Below, piece after piece: positions 22,385-35,800 of a stretch of 64,000 bases of DNA. The stretch covers positions 137,509,121 through 137,573,120 of the forward strand of contig NC_085139.1 in assembly GCF_024139115.2 (NCBI RefSeq). Direction: 5' to 3'. The position numbers and the translations under genes are program-made. Origin of the DNA: Armigeres subalbatus. Lineage: Eukaryota > Arthropoda > Insecta > Diptera > Culicidae. A model generated the notes under the pieces. It was not told the DNA's origin. It saw nothing but the letters and a program-made list of their open reading frames with translations, and ran no database searches. How positions within the stretch are numbered: position 1 is the stretch's first letter; every line of letters starts with the position of its first letter.

Positions 22385-22690
22385 TATTTGATCTTGATCT
22401 ATGTTTACGCATGTAGATCAAAAGATCTTATCCCAGGGATTTCTTAGATGATCAAGAGCCTATGCTGTTAACACATTCTCTTCTATATATCACACAGGTC
22501 ATGACCTATATTTTAAACAATCCAATTGATCTTTGGCTACGCATGTAGATCTAAAGGCCTTATTTCAGGGATTTCTTATATAATCACTATATTCGGTATC
22601 ACTATATTCGAAACAGTCCGATGATCTATATCATTGGTTACTCGTGTAGACCTTAAGACTTCACTGCAGGAATTTCTTGCACCCACCAAA
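22385..22690 (-). repeat. Inverted units of the 131-bp satellite
   Basis: The words TTTGGCTACGCATGTAGATCT and TTTCAGGGATTTCTTATATAATC are reverse complements of satellite words. Two to three monomers lie in opposite orientation to 19441-21270. Confidence 0.8.
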
Positions 22691-22810
22691 TAAATTGTAG
22701 AATAAACATATCTGGTATGCACACATCAACTTGATACACCACAATACAGCAAAAAAAAACATTTCATCAGCTTTCATTTGAGTGGAAACGAAAATGGGAC
22801 TTTTCATTAA

Positions 22811-23072
22811 GGTGATTATACAATGAAGCCCGTGGTGAATTTCAAATTCACCACACGTTTATCTACATACATTTCCAAAAGCCCAAATCTGGCGTAATAG
22901 TTTTCGTACAGTGCCGAAACTCAAATTATGATTGTTCGGCTTAACTAAGCAAACGATCCACCATTATTTCAGCCCCATACGCGTTATGGTTCTTTCATCT
23001 CGTGCTCGTGAAAAAAATATTGGAAAAGCACGTGGTTTAATGGCCGATTTCTGGCTTTATTGTATAATCACC
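22811..23072. mobile_element. 262-bp TTAA-type MITE with GGTGATTATACAAT ends
   Basis: GGTGATTATACAATGAAGCC at the left and GGCTTTATTGTATAATCACC at the right are inverted repeats. TTAA flanks at 22807-22810 and 23073-23076. The open frame crossing it (22932-23189) is therefore not a gene. Confidence 0.85.
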
Positions 23073-23291
23073 TTAAATGATACTCGATTCTTCTGTCAGT
23101 TTCACTGCTGTTTGTTTACATTTTTAGGCTGGCGCGTTTTAGCTTCGGAATGGCGCGTTTCAACACGAAAATGCAGCGTTTTAAAATGAAATTGTTTTCT
23201 CGGAAATTTGTATTGCGTATTATAGATGGTAAGTTTAATTAATGGTTAACACATTGGAAGTGCATACTTTCGATTATTATCATCATTAATA

Positions 23292-23483
23292 TAGATAGTG
23301 GAATATATAGATGAGCGAAGATAAATCCTCTGTCTCCAAACGAACTGTCAAACGTGTCTCCAAACGAGCATGACGTCACGATTTCAATGGAAACGTTAAG
23401 GGCTGTGACGTCATATGCGCGTGTGCACGGGCAAAAAAATCGACTCAGCCATGCTTTCGCTCATCTATAGATTCTACTATCTA
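23292..23483. mobile_element. 192-bp MITE with TA flanks and two TGACGTCA sites
   Basis: The ends TAGATAGTGGAATATATAGA and the complement of TCTATAGATTCTACTATCTA form terminal inverted repeats of about 30 bp including GATGAGCGAA. TA flanks on both sides (23290-23291, 23484-23485). Inside, the palindrome TGACGTCA occurs at 23371-23378 and 23406-23413, 35 bp apart. Confidence 0.82.
23371..23413. promoter_or_regulatory. Two consensus CRE/ATF palindromes
   Basis: Two exact TGACGTCA octamers, the consensus binding site of CREB/ATF bZIP factors. They lie inside a MITE, so the pair is mobile if other copies share it. Function is inferred from motif only. Confidence 0.4.
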
Positions 23484-24054
23484 TAATCATTAATTAATTT
23501 AGATAATTTGCTTGGAAGGCGCATATTGCCCGTCCCTTGCCTACATCAAACTTGTTTTGATTAAATCGGTTAAGGGCAGGGTTTGAATCCAAAGGTGAAT
23601 AAGAAAATCTCTCACTCATCATGTCTGTAAACACTCTCGATAGGTAGCATTCAGTGAGAGACAATTTTCGGTAGCTGTTTCGATAATGAACTTGCTACGG
23701 GGAGTTACCACCCATGATAAATTTCATTTAAAAAGCCCCAATTGCGGGGGCACCGGTTCTGATGATGTATTTCAACTTGTTTTACACAGCTGTGTGAAAA
23801 AAGGTCCCCAACATAAAATGAGCGAGAACAACGCGTTTTATCAAGCCCCCTTGGTAGGGGCCGCCTATCCGAATCAGTTTTTTTTCAACTTCTCTGCAAG
23901 TTTTTGCAATAGTTTTTTTTTATGGCTTGTTATGATTCGAAGAGGTTTTTGCCTTTCTTTTATTGTTGTTCGTTATCTATTGATAATTGCCAAAAGAAAT
24001 GATTGCCACTTCTTAGGCAATTTTTCTGTAAAAACAAGGATTTTTGCCAATTTC
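23484..24054. other. Intergenic, nothing recognised
   Basis: A 135-codon plus-strand frame (23686-24093) shows no domain, and its phenylalanine-rich end comes from T-runs. Confidence 0.4.
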
Positions 24055-24350
24055 CCAGCCAGTCAATTTTCAATAGGAAACAATGTGACATAATTCTGCG
24101 TCGAATGCAACTTGTTGCGAGCAAACCGGTAGAGTAAGTGATTAAAAATGAGTGACAAAAAAATATGTTGGCCATAACTTCTGATCCCATAGTCCAATCC
24201 ATCCAATTTCCAATAGTAAACAATTGGACACGATTCTGCGATTCTGATCCCATAGTGCCAATTTTCAATAGGATTCGGTTCTGCGTCGAAAGCATGTAGT
24301 TGAGTGCAAATCGATCTAGCATAAGTGCCTGGAAAAACTTTTTTTTTATG
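24055..24350 (+). repeat. Dispersed repeat, about two tandem copies
   Basis: CAATTTTCAATAGGAAACAATG and CTGCGTCGAATGCAACTTGTTGCG-like words occur twice, separated by GGCCATAACTTCTGATCCCATAG. Related to 10365-10460 and 18505-18625. Confidence 0.6.
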
Positions 24351-24904
24351 TTCAAGCAAAAAGTGCATCCTCATTAGAGTCGTTTCAAGAAGTGTTTTGT
24401 AGAGTAAGACGGTATAATATGACCCCCCTCCCTCCCTAAGGCAATACCTATTACAACAATTTATGCAATTTATACAAACTTTGTGTTAGTTGGTAGTCCA
24501 AAAAGTCGCAAATGCATTGCCTGTGGGTAGTCATACAAAAATATGATTGTATGACATTTACCAGAAAACCATTTGCCAGAAACCCATTTGCTAGAATTGA
24601 CCATATGCCAGAAAGCCATTCCCCAAAACAGACCATTTGCCAGAAAATACCATTCCCCAGGAATATTAAAACTGGAAATTCCGATTATTATTGATGGCTA
24701 AAGAATAGAAAAAGAATTATATAAAGAAGGTAATTTTGCATAACGAGGATTTTGCATTATTTACTAATGTAAGGGTTTTCGGTATACATAATTAAGTCTA
24801 ATGAAAGGGATTTTTTAACATATTGACAATTTTCAGAAAGATGAATACTATTTATCAAAAAAAAAATACATTCATATTTGTCTAGTACCGAACAAAATGT
24901 TTAC

Positions 24905-25600
24905 GAATGGATATTATATTTCTTCGCCTCATTCCAGACGCTGACTTTATTTCAAAAATTGAATCATATCTACAATTGGATAATATCACTTTAATCCATA
25001 CTAGACAGCTATTTGCCCTTATTGAAGAAGTTATATCTTGTAGTCTAGGCAAAATGTCTACTTCTAAAGAAGGAATCATATCCACAATTGCCATATTCAA
25101 ACACGGGCACGGGCAAACACCTAGGGATAACAACTACCCTTGCCTTAAACAGAGCAAGCGCATTCTCTTAAAAAAATGAATCATATCCACCATTGCTTCA
25201 TATCTGGGAAACGCCTATTTCCAAAAAAGGGATCACATTCACCATTGTCTTAACCCTTTCAGGACGGCTGGGTCACATATGATCCATCCGTCTTGAAAGG
25301 GTTAATCCGAACAAGCGCCTACTTTTAAGGAAGGAATTACATCCACCATCACCTTAATCCAACCAAGCGCCCGCTTTAAAAGAAGGAGTCACATCCACCA
25401 TTCCTTAACCCGGACAAGGGCCTAATTTTAAGGGATCACATCCACTATTGCTTTTTTGTGGCAAACTCCTATTTTTAAAGAAGGGATCACATCCACTATT
25501 GCCTTAATCCGGGCAAGCGCCTTCTTTTGAAGAAGGGATTATATCCGCAGTTGATTTAGTCCTGGCAAACGTCTATTTCTAACGAAGGAATCACATCCAA
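24905..25600 (+). repeat. 52-bp tandem repeat, about 11 units
   Basis: The unit reads roughly GAAGGGATCACATCCACCATTG, CCTTAATCCGGGCAAGCGCC, TATTTTTAA. Starts near 25341, 25393, 25440 and 25493 show the period. One unit carries a 48-bp insertion at 25254-25301. Confidence 0.85.
25254..25301. mobile_element. 48-bp TTAA-flanked micro-palindrome
   Basis: CCCTTTCAGGACGG and CCGTCTTGAAAGGG are near-perfect inverted repeats flanked by TTAA (25250-25253, 25302-25305). The neighbouring 52-bp units contain CCTTAATCCG at this point, giving the empty site. Ends starting CCC after TTAA fit the piggyBac superfamily. Confidence 0.75.
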
Positions 25601-25766
25601 TGGCAAATAGGAGATGGCCAATTCTGGGGAATAGTACTTTCTGGCGAATGGTTTTCTGGGGAATGGTGCATTCTGGCAAACGGCTTTCTGAGGAATGATC
25701 CATTCTGGCAAATTGATTCTGGCAAAAAGCCTTCTGTCTAATAACTTTCTGGCGAATGTCATACAA

Positions 25767-28700
25767 CCAAAAATATTACTGAGAACACGTAAAAAAGCTT
25801 TTTCAGAAGGAAAGTCGTGAAAAAATGGATTTCAAGATCATAGCCTCAACCAAAGACGTTTCATAGCCCTAATAAAAATTTTTTTTCATAATATTTTATC
25901 AATAAAAAGGTTACAAATTCTTATGTGCTTGGTATTAAAAAACCAACATAAGTCCATTTAAGCAGCTTTGAATTACATTTCAATAGTTTCCATATCATTT
26001 GGAAGCAACTGCTGCAGGCTCGCCGCGCTTGTGTCTAGTTGGTAAGGGCATATCGTACCTATTGCTGATTTTTTTTTCATCAAACTGATATAAAACAGAT
26101 TTACAACGGAACAAACTCACCGAATTGCCGTCCTTTTTCTATATGACACAGACACATGCCAGTACATTTGAAAATAAGTAATAATAATGAATCTGAGTAA
26201 GTAATCTAAGAAATCACAGAGAATCGCAAATTAAAAAAAAATAATTAAAATGTCACTTACACCGCGTCACTTCTAATAGTGCACCTTTATAATCATGTAA
26301 TCATCGCCCAGTAGATTGGTATATGTAATTAGGCATTTCTTTAGATAATAACTACGAGGTTTCTGCGTCTATAAATTGACGCATATATGATTGAGCTCTT
26401 TGCTACATAGTCGATGCAGTGATTAGTAAACACTACAACAATACTTGTTAAATGTTGCCCAACGAAGCTAGACAAACACGTTGGTTACTCATCTCTGATG
26501 GGTACTAATAAGAGTCTTGTAAAAGTAGTGAACCACATTAGCCGCAGTAAGCTTCTTTCGTCAAGTCCATGATCAAACTCGTAACTATACGATGCGAAAT
26601 GAAGATGGCGTGCCAAATAATGCGATATACAAAAAATAATTCCATTCAATACCAAACAAGCGGACCGGCATTAGCACTTCAGTTCACTGAGCAGAAACAG
26701 TGATCCCAAGTTGATTCGAATACTTGGGACCGGAAGCACAACTAACAGAGAGAAATACGAGGGCAAAAAGCAGCTTTTCTTGGCGGAAATTGGCAATATA
26801 AAATGTTCATTTGTCGGCAAGGAAACAATTTGGCAGAATCGATTTGGATGCTATTCTTGATACATGAGTTTGTCTTTCGGGCTCCGAAGTTTTCTTTTCC
26901 GTCGTCGTCGTCGTCGTCTAGAGAAATCTGAAGGTTTTTAGGATGCTTCTGATGTTAAATACACTGTGCTGAGAAATTTGATAAGGCTGGTACCGGGCGG
27001 CACTGCTGCCTGGGTAGGGCAAATTCAAGAAATTCAATCTGGAGGCTTATGAAGAAATGCTCATTTTCAGATGTTAGGTGGAAGGCTGGAACAAGGTCAC
27101 TGTTCAGTTTTGGCGGATGTCTTCCATATTCCAGTGCAGAAATGATTTTCGAAAGAGGGTTTGCATCAAGTTCATTGTGGATAAACATGAGGAGCAGAAG
27201 CGCAATGTGATGTTCAAGAATGTTTGTTATATGATGTTGAGGAAGTAAGTACGTTGGCATTAATAAAATAATACGCAATTACGATCCAGAACATTGTTGA
27301 TGAAAACATTTCACTGAAAATTCATTTCTTATCTTTGCTAGGAAACTGATCAAAGGTGTCGAATATGTTTCGTATTAAAATAATGAGGAGAATGCAAAAT
27401 CTGTGTTTCATAATATTAGCACTATTTGTGATACATCAGATTATTTAGTAATTACCGCAATATTGCCAAGAACAACAAAAAATGTAAATGACCAAAAAAC
27501 ATGAAACTATAGGAATACATTTGAAAATAAAAATAACCTGGTCAAAATAATTAAACTGATTTTTTTATAATTTGGACTCATATTCTTCTGTAAACTAAAT
27601 ACTTAAAAAAAGTTAAAGCACCGCGATGCATCATATTCACGATTTATTTGCGGAAACTGGAACCTCATAGCTCATAGCTGGAACCTCCATAGCCAATATA
27701 TATCAAGTGCGCTTCGTATCAATATTAACAGATAATTCAAGCTAAACGCTACCATGGGACCAGGTTAACTATATCTGCATATGACTATGGACGACACACA
27801 ATGAGGCTTGGCATGATGTTGTGTTGGGTGGCCGAGTGATTTGCACTAATTCTATCATCCGATTATGTGCTACTCTCCGGTGGTGGCTTTTCAAATTGTC
27901 AACAGCGCCACTGTTCGTAAAGAAGCTTACTACCGTGCAATTGGCTGTGAGTTGATCCGTATTAGAAGGGTGTTTCGAATTTGAGTTGTCGTAGGTATAA
28001 CGACCTTATTTGAAAACATTTTCGATCCCTTAGTGCAAAAAGAGAGTTTGATAGAATTTGTGAACTTATTAAAAAGCAACTGATGTTATGATGTTACCGA
28101 CTTACTGTGCTTCATCCGTAATATGTTAGATTTCTATTGTTCTAAACTAACGCGATTCTATTCTTAAAATATCATCTTCTTTAATGGTTCGGTCGTATTT
28201 CTAGTAGAACTTGACATGACATATTCTTCATCATCATCATTTAATTTCCCTTCCGAAATATGATCTTGATTGAATCAAGAATAAGGATTTCCAAGGCACT
28301 AAATTGAATTTATAAATGTACCTTACTTAGCAAGTAACTATAAACAATAAATAAACAAACTAGAAATCTGAATCGATTTATGTATAACGGGAAGCTACGT
28401 TTCTCAATTCGACTCGATATAAGTCAATACATTTTTTTGATAAATAAAGCTACATTTAAAATTCGATAACAATCGTGATTGATATTTTGTTTCCAATTCA
28501 CCTATCTCCAACAAGTAGACTGAAAAATTCCCAGCATTTCCATTTACTCCACATTTTATTTGATTTGTGCAATAATTTATTCTCATTAATTCAAACCCAA
28601 CATAGCCGTCGATTGCTGTGTATGTTAGTGCACACAGCTTTGCATAAAATAATAGAATAATGGCAACATTCAAGCCCAATGGTTAGTAATTTGCGTGTTT

Positions 28701-29896
28701 GATGGCTGAGTGATTGTTACATTGAGCGAAATTGGATTATTCCAGGCGGCGTCACTAATGGCTAAACATCGGTATCTCTGCGCTACCATCACGCATCCAT
28801 CGAAGTTACATAGTTCAGTGGCCGTAGGATGCGGCTCGTCGGAAAAGGGGAAGAGGCTCTTGACATAGATATCGCTCAGATAGCGACCGATCCTTTTAGA
28901 TAAACTTTGGATTTGATGACGCACACAGCCGACGTATTTTATTCATAGTTTGCCGAATCGTGGTGGATGTGGAGAAATAATAAAAATTTATTTACATGGT
29001 GATGAAGTAATTGAACTGCGGATTATTTTGTTCGCAAATCTTTCGGGTTTTCTAAAACAGAAATTCTTTATGATATCTACCGGAAATTCTTCAGAATGCT
29101 CACAGGAAATCCATCATGAGCAGCTGTTCTGATTTGCTACTAGGGTAACGGCTGTATTATGGACAGGCTCATATTTTGGACCACCTAGCTATATTTTGCA
29201 TTACAGAGTTCCCCGTTATGCGATTAAGTTTCGTTTGGAAAAAGAATGTGCCAGGAGCAAGGAAGAACCGGAAAACTCACTACTACCAATGACGCAAATG
29301 GAACAGATCTGGCAAACTACATAAAAATGGAAAAAAAATATGGCAGGGTGGGAGTGACCAGGTGCATACATCACGGAAATGGGCTGCACGTTTGTTTTGC
29401 TTTGATGATGCTGTACCGAGTGGTACTGAAGATAATAGTTTCAATGCCCGTAGCTGGTAGATATTGTTCTAATCTTTTGAGTGCTTATAAAATGTATTGC
29501 ATTACAAGGACTTTAAGGATGAAAACGCCGAAAATGCTGTAGATCACTAATTTAATCTGATAGTAACATAACTTTGCAAGCAATACAAAATTATAGTGGT
29601 CCAAAATATGTTCAATAGCTGGTCCAAAATTGAATCGAACATATCTTCAGAATTTATGATAGTTTGGTTCTGTCGGTGGGTTGTACAACATTTTTACCTA
29701 CAAATCATACCTAACATTCACCACTTTTTAGTTGCCTAGTAAATTAGTCAAGCATTATTACAAAATCTAACTTCTATTCGAAAAATTGTTCGACCATCTC
29801 CTTAAGTGGTCCAAAATTCCTCTCTTGCCCTATTATGACTATTTGCGTTTCCGCTAGAGGCGCAGCAAGCTTGAATCCTCGTGCTGCAGCTTGTTA
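25767..29896. other. 4.1-kb AT-rich interval without a recognisable gene
   Basis: A (GTC)n run lies near 26903-26920. Frames 26955-27278 (minus), 28404-28679 (minus) and 28670-28924 (minus) have no recognisable domain. The words TTTTGGACCACCT (near 29180) and AAGTGGTCCAAAA (near 29803) with their surroundings form weak inverted ends of a possible element of about 0.7 kb that reaches the left edge of the large satellite. Confidence 0.45.
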
Positions 29897-32800
29897 TCCA
29901 ATACAAATCCAATCCGAATCCAATCCAAATCCAATCCAAATCCAATCCCAAACCAATCCAAATCCAATCCAAACCAATCCAAACCAATCCAAACCAATCC
30001 AAACCAATCCAAACCAATCCAAACCAATCCAAACCAATCCAAACCAATCCAAATCCAATCCAAACCAATCCAAACCAATCCAAACCAATCCAAACCAATC
30101 CAAACCAACCAAACCAATCCAAACCAATCCAAACCAATCCAAACCAATCCAAACCAATCCAAACCAATCCAAACCAATCCAAACCAATCCAAACCAACCA
30201 AACCAATCCAAACCAATCCAAACCAATCCAAACCAATCCAAACCAATCCAAACCAATCCAAACCAATCCAAACCAATCCAAACCAATCCAAACCAATCCA
30301 ACCAACCAATCCAATCCAAACCAATCCAAACCAATCCAAACCAATCCAAACCAATCCAAACCAATCCAAACCAACCAAACCAATCCAAACCAACCAAACC
30401 AATCCAAACCAACCAAACCAATCCAACCAACCAATCCAAACCAATCCAAACCAATCCAAACCAATCCAAACCAACCCAAACCAATCCAAACCAATCCAAA
30501 CCAATCCAAACCAATCCAAACCAATCCAAACCAACCAAACCAATCCAAATCCAACCAAACCAATCCAAACCAATCCAAACCAATCCAAACCAATCCAAAC
30601 CAATCCAAACCAATCCAAACCAATCCAAACCAATCCAAACCAACCAAACCAATCCAAACCAATCCAAACCAATCCAAACCAATCCAAACCAATCCAAACC
30701 AATCCAAAACCAATCCAAATCCAATCCAAACCAATCCAAACCAACCACATCCAATCCAAAACCAATCCAAACCAATCCAAACCAATCCAAACCAACCAAA
30801 CCAATCCAAACCAATCCAAATCCAATCCAAACCAATCCAAACCAACCAAACCAATCCAAACCAACCAAACCAATCCAAACCAATCCAAACCAATCCAAAC
30901 CAATCCAAACCAATCCAAAACCAATCCAAACCAATCCAAACCAATCCAAACCAAACCCGAATCCAATCCCAAACCAATCCAAACCAACCAAACCAATCCA
31001 AACCAATCCAAACCAATCCAAACCAATCCAAACCAATCCAAACCAATCCAAACCAATCCAAACCAACCAAACCAATCCAAACCAATCCAAACCAATCCAA
31101 ACCAATCCAATCCAATCCAAACCAATCCAAACCAACCAAACCAATCCAACCAAACCAAACCAATCCAAACCAATCCAAACCAATCCAAACCAATCCCAAA
31201 CCAATCCAAACCAATCCAAACCAATCCAAACCAATCCAAACCAATCCAAACCAATCCAAACCAACCAAACCAATCCAAACCAATCCAAACCAACCAAACC
31301 AATCCAAACCAATCCAAACCAATCCAAACCAACCGCATCCAATCCAAACCAATCCAAACCAATCCAAACCAATCCAAACCAACCAAACCAACCAAACCAA
31401 TCCAAACCAACCCAAACCAATCCAAACCAATCCAAACCAACCAAACCAATCCAAACCAACCAAACCAATCCAACCAACCAAACCAAACCAATCCAAATCC
31501 AATCCAAACCAACCAAACCAACCAAACCAATCCAAACCAATCCAAACCAATCCAAACCAATCCAAACCAATCCAAACCAATCCAAACCAATCCAAATCCA
31601 ATCCAAACCAATCCAAACCAACCCAAACCAATCCAAACCAATCCAAACCAATCCAAACCAATCCAAACCAATCCAAACCAATCCAAACCAACCAAACCAA
31701 TCCAAATCCAATCCAAACCAATCCAAACCAATCCCAACCAACCCAAACCAATCCAAACCAATCCAAACCAATCCAAACCAATCCAAACCAATCCAAACCA
31801 ATCCAAACCAATCCAAACCAATCCAAACCAAACCAACCAAACCAATCCAAACCAATCCAAACCAATCCAAACCAATCCAAACCAACCAAACCAATCCAAA
31901 CCAATCAAACCAATCCAAACCAATCCAAACCAATCCAAACCAATCCAAACCAATCCAAACCAATCCAAACCAATCCAAACCAATCCAAACCAACCCAAAC
32001 CAATCCAAACCAATCCAAACCAATCCAAACCAATCCAAACCAATCCAAACCAATCCAAACCAATCCAAACCAATCCAAACCAATCCAAACCAATCCAAAC
32101 CAATCCAAACCAATCCAAACCAATCCAAACCAACCAAACCAATCCAAACCAATCCAAACCAATCCAAACCAACCAAATCCAACCAAACCAACCAAACCAA
32201 TCCAAACCAATCCAAACCAAACCAAACCAATCCAAACCAATCCAAACCAATCCAAACCAATCCAAACCAACCAAACCAATCCAAACCAATCCAAACCAAT
32301 CCAAACCAACCAAACCAATCCAAACCAATCCAAACCAATCCAAACCAATCCAAACCAATCCAAACCAACCAAACCAATCCAAACCAATCCAAACCAATCC
32401 AAACCAATCCAAACCAATCCAAACCAATCCAAACCAATCCAAACCAATCCAAACCAATCCAAACCAATCCAAACCAATCCAAACCAATCCAAAACCAATC
32501 CAAACCAATCCAAACCAATCCAAACCAACCCGAATCCAATCCAAACCAACCCGAATCCATCTCCAAACCAATCCAAACCAATCCAAACACAATCCAAACC
32601 AATCCAACCAATCCAAACCAATCCAAACCAATCCAAACCAATCCAAACCAATCCAAATCAAACCAAACCAATCCAAACCAATCCAAACCAATCCAAACCA
32701 ATCCAAACCAATCCAAACCAATCCAAACCAATCCAAATCCAATCCAAACCAATCCAAACCAATCCAAACCAATCCAAAACCAATCCCAAACCAATCCAAA

Positions 32801-35800
32801 CCAACCAAACCAAACCCGAATCCAATCCAAACCAACCCGAATCCATCCAAACCAACCAAACCAACCAAACACAATCCAAACCAATCCAAACCAATCCAAA
32901 CCAATCCAAACCAACCAAACCAATCCAAACCAATCCAAATCAAACCAAACCAATCCAAACCAATCCAAACCAATCCAAACCAATCCAAACCAACCAACCA
33001 AACCAATCCAAACCAACCAAACCAATCCAAACCAATCCAAACCAATCCAAACCAATCCAAACCAATCCAAACCAATCCAAACCAACCAAACCAATCCAAA
33101 CCAATCCAAAACCAATCCAAACCAATCCAAACCAATCCCAAACCAACCCGAATCCAATCCAAACCAAACCCGAATCCATTCCAAACCAATCCAAATCCAA
33201 TCCAAACACAACCAAACCAATCCAAACCAATCCAAACCAATCCAAACCAATCCAAACCAATCCAAACCAATCCAAACCAAACCAATCCAAACCAATCCAA
33301 ACCAATCCAAACCAAATCCCAAACCAACCAAACCAATCCAAACCAATCCAAACCAATCCAAACCAACCAAACCAATCCAAACCAATCCAAACCAATCCAA
33401 ACCAATCCAAACCAATCCAAACCAATCCAAACCAATCCAAACCAATCCAAAACCAATCCAAACCAATCCAAACCAATCCAAACCAACCCGAATCCAATCC
33501 AAACCAACCCGAATCCATCTCCAAACCAATCCAAACCAATCCAAACACAACCAAACCAATCCAAACCAATCCAAACCAATCCAAACCAATCCAAACCAAT
33601 CCAAACCAATCCAAACCAATCCAAACCAATCCAAACCAATCCAAACCAATCCAAACCAATCCAAACCAATCCAAACCAATCCAACCAATCCAAACCAATC
33701 CAAACCAACCAAACCAAACCCGAACCAATCCAAACCAATCCAAACCAATCCAAACCAATCCAAACCAATCCAAACCAATCCAAACCAATCCAAACCAATC
33801 CAAACCAATCCAAACCAACCAAACCAATCCAAACCAATCCAAACCAATCCAAACCAATCCAAACCAATCCAAACCAATCCAAACCAATCCAAACCAATCC
33901 ACATCCAATCCAAACCAATCCAAACCAATCCAAACCAATCCAAACCAATCCAAACCAACCAAACCAATCCAAACCAATCCAAACCAATCCAACCAATCCA
34001 AACCAACCAAACCAATCCCAATCCAATCCAAACCAACCAAACCAATCCAAACCAATCCAAATCCAATCCAAACCAATCCAAAACCAATCCAAACCAATCC
34101 AAACCAATCCAAACCAAACCCGAATCCAATCCAAACCAATCCAAATCCAATCCAAACCAATCCAAACCAACCAAACCAATCCCAAACCAATCCAAACCAA
34201 TCCAAACCAATCCAAACCAATCCAAACCAATCCAAACCAAATCCCAAACCAATCCCAAACCAATCCAAACCAATCCAAACCAATCCAAACCAATCCAAAC
34301 CAATCCAAACCAATCCAAACCAATCCAAACCAATCCAAACCAACCAAACCAATCCAAACCAATCCAAACCAACCAAACCAATCCAAACCAACCAAACCAA
34401 TCCAAACCAACCAAACCAATCCAAACCAACCAAACCAATCCAAACCAACCGCATCCAATCCAAACCAACCAAACCAATCCAAACCAAACCAACCAAACCA
34501 ATCCAAACCAATCCAAACCAATCCAAACCAATCCAAACCAATCCAAACCAATCCAAACCAACCAAACCAATCCAAACCAATCCAAACCAATCCAAACCAA
34601 TCCAAACCAATCCAAACCAATCCAAACCAATCCAAACCAACCAAACCAATCCAAACCAATCCAAACCAATCCAAACCAATCCAAACCAATCCAAACCAAT
34701 CCAAACCAATCCAAACCAACCAAACCAATCCAAACCAATCCAAACCAATCCAAACCAATCCAAACCAACCCCAAACCAATCCAAACCAATCCAAACCAAC
34801 CAAACCAATCCAAACCAATCCAAACCAATCCAAACCAATCCAAACCAATCCAAACCAATCCAAACCAACCAAACCAATCCAAACCAACCAAACCAATCCA
34901 AACCAATCCAAACCAATCCAAACCAATCCAAACCAACCAAACCAACCAAACCAATCCAAACCAATCCAAACCAATCCAAACCAATCCAAACCAATCCAAA
35001 CCAATCCAAACCAATCCAAACCAATCCAAACCAACCAAACCAATCCAAACCAATCCAAACCAATCCAAACCAATCCCAAACCAATCCAAACCAATCCAAA
35101 CCAATCCAAACCAACCAAACCAATCCAAACCAATCCAAACCAACCAAACCAATCCAAACCAATCCAAACCAATCCAAACCAATCCAAACCAATCCAAACC
35201 AACCAAACCAATCCAAACCAACCAAACCAATCCAAACCAATCCAAACCAACCAAACCAATCCAAACCAATCCAAATCCAACCAAACCAATCCAAACCAAT
35301 CCAAACCAATCCAAACCAACCAAACCAATCCAAACCAATCCAAACCAATCCAAACCAACCAAACCAATCCAAACCAATCCAAACCAACCAAACCAATCCA
35401 AACCAATCCAAACCAATCCAAACCAATCCAAACCAATCCAAACCAATCCAAACCAATCCAAACCAACCAAACCAATCCAAACCAATCCAAACCAATCCAA
35501 ACCAATCCAAACCAATCCAAACCAATCCAAACCAATCCAAACCAATCCCAAACCAATCCAAACCAATCCAAACCAACCAAACCAATCCAAACCAATCCAA
35601 ACCAATCCAAACCAACCAAACCAATCCAACCAATCCAAACCAATCCAAACCAACCAAACCAATCCAAACCAATCCAAACCAACCAAACCAACCAAACCAA
35701 TCCAAACCAATCCAAACCAACCAAACCAATCCAACCAACCAAATCCAAACCAACCCAAACCAATCCAAATCCAATCCAAACCAATCCAACCAACCAAATC

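Larger units (their letters stand above)
24547..25766. mobile_element. 1.2-kb composite inverted-repeat element around a satellite
   Basis: TTGTATGACATT at the left edge pairs with AATGTCATACAA at the right edge. Each arm (24547-24660; 25598-25766) is itself a short tandem array of CAGAAAACCATTTGCC-type words, in opposite orientation on the two sides. The interior holds a 52-bp satellite. No transposase and no clear target duplication. Confidence 0.7.

Noticed and set aside
22932..23189. 85-codon plus-strand frame
   Set aside because: Crosses the boundary of a TTAA-flanked MITE.
24905..25600. CRISPR-like regular repeats
   Set aside because: A contiguous eukaryotic 52-bp tandem repeat with no unique spacers and no cas genes; the same objection applies to 47862-48150, where the gaps are T-runs.
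26675..26690. Arthropod core promoter (initiator ACTTCAGTTC)
   Set aside because: No TATA box or downstream promoter element at the expected distance, and no transcript-like frame follows; the same applies to GTTCAGT words near 11873 and 53847.
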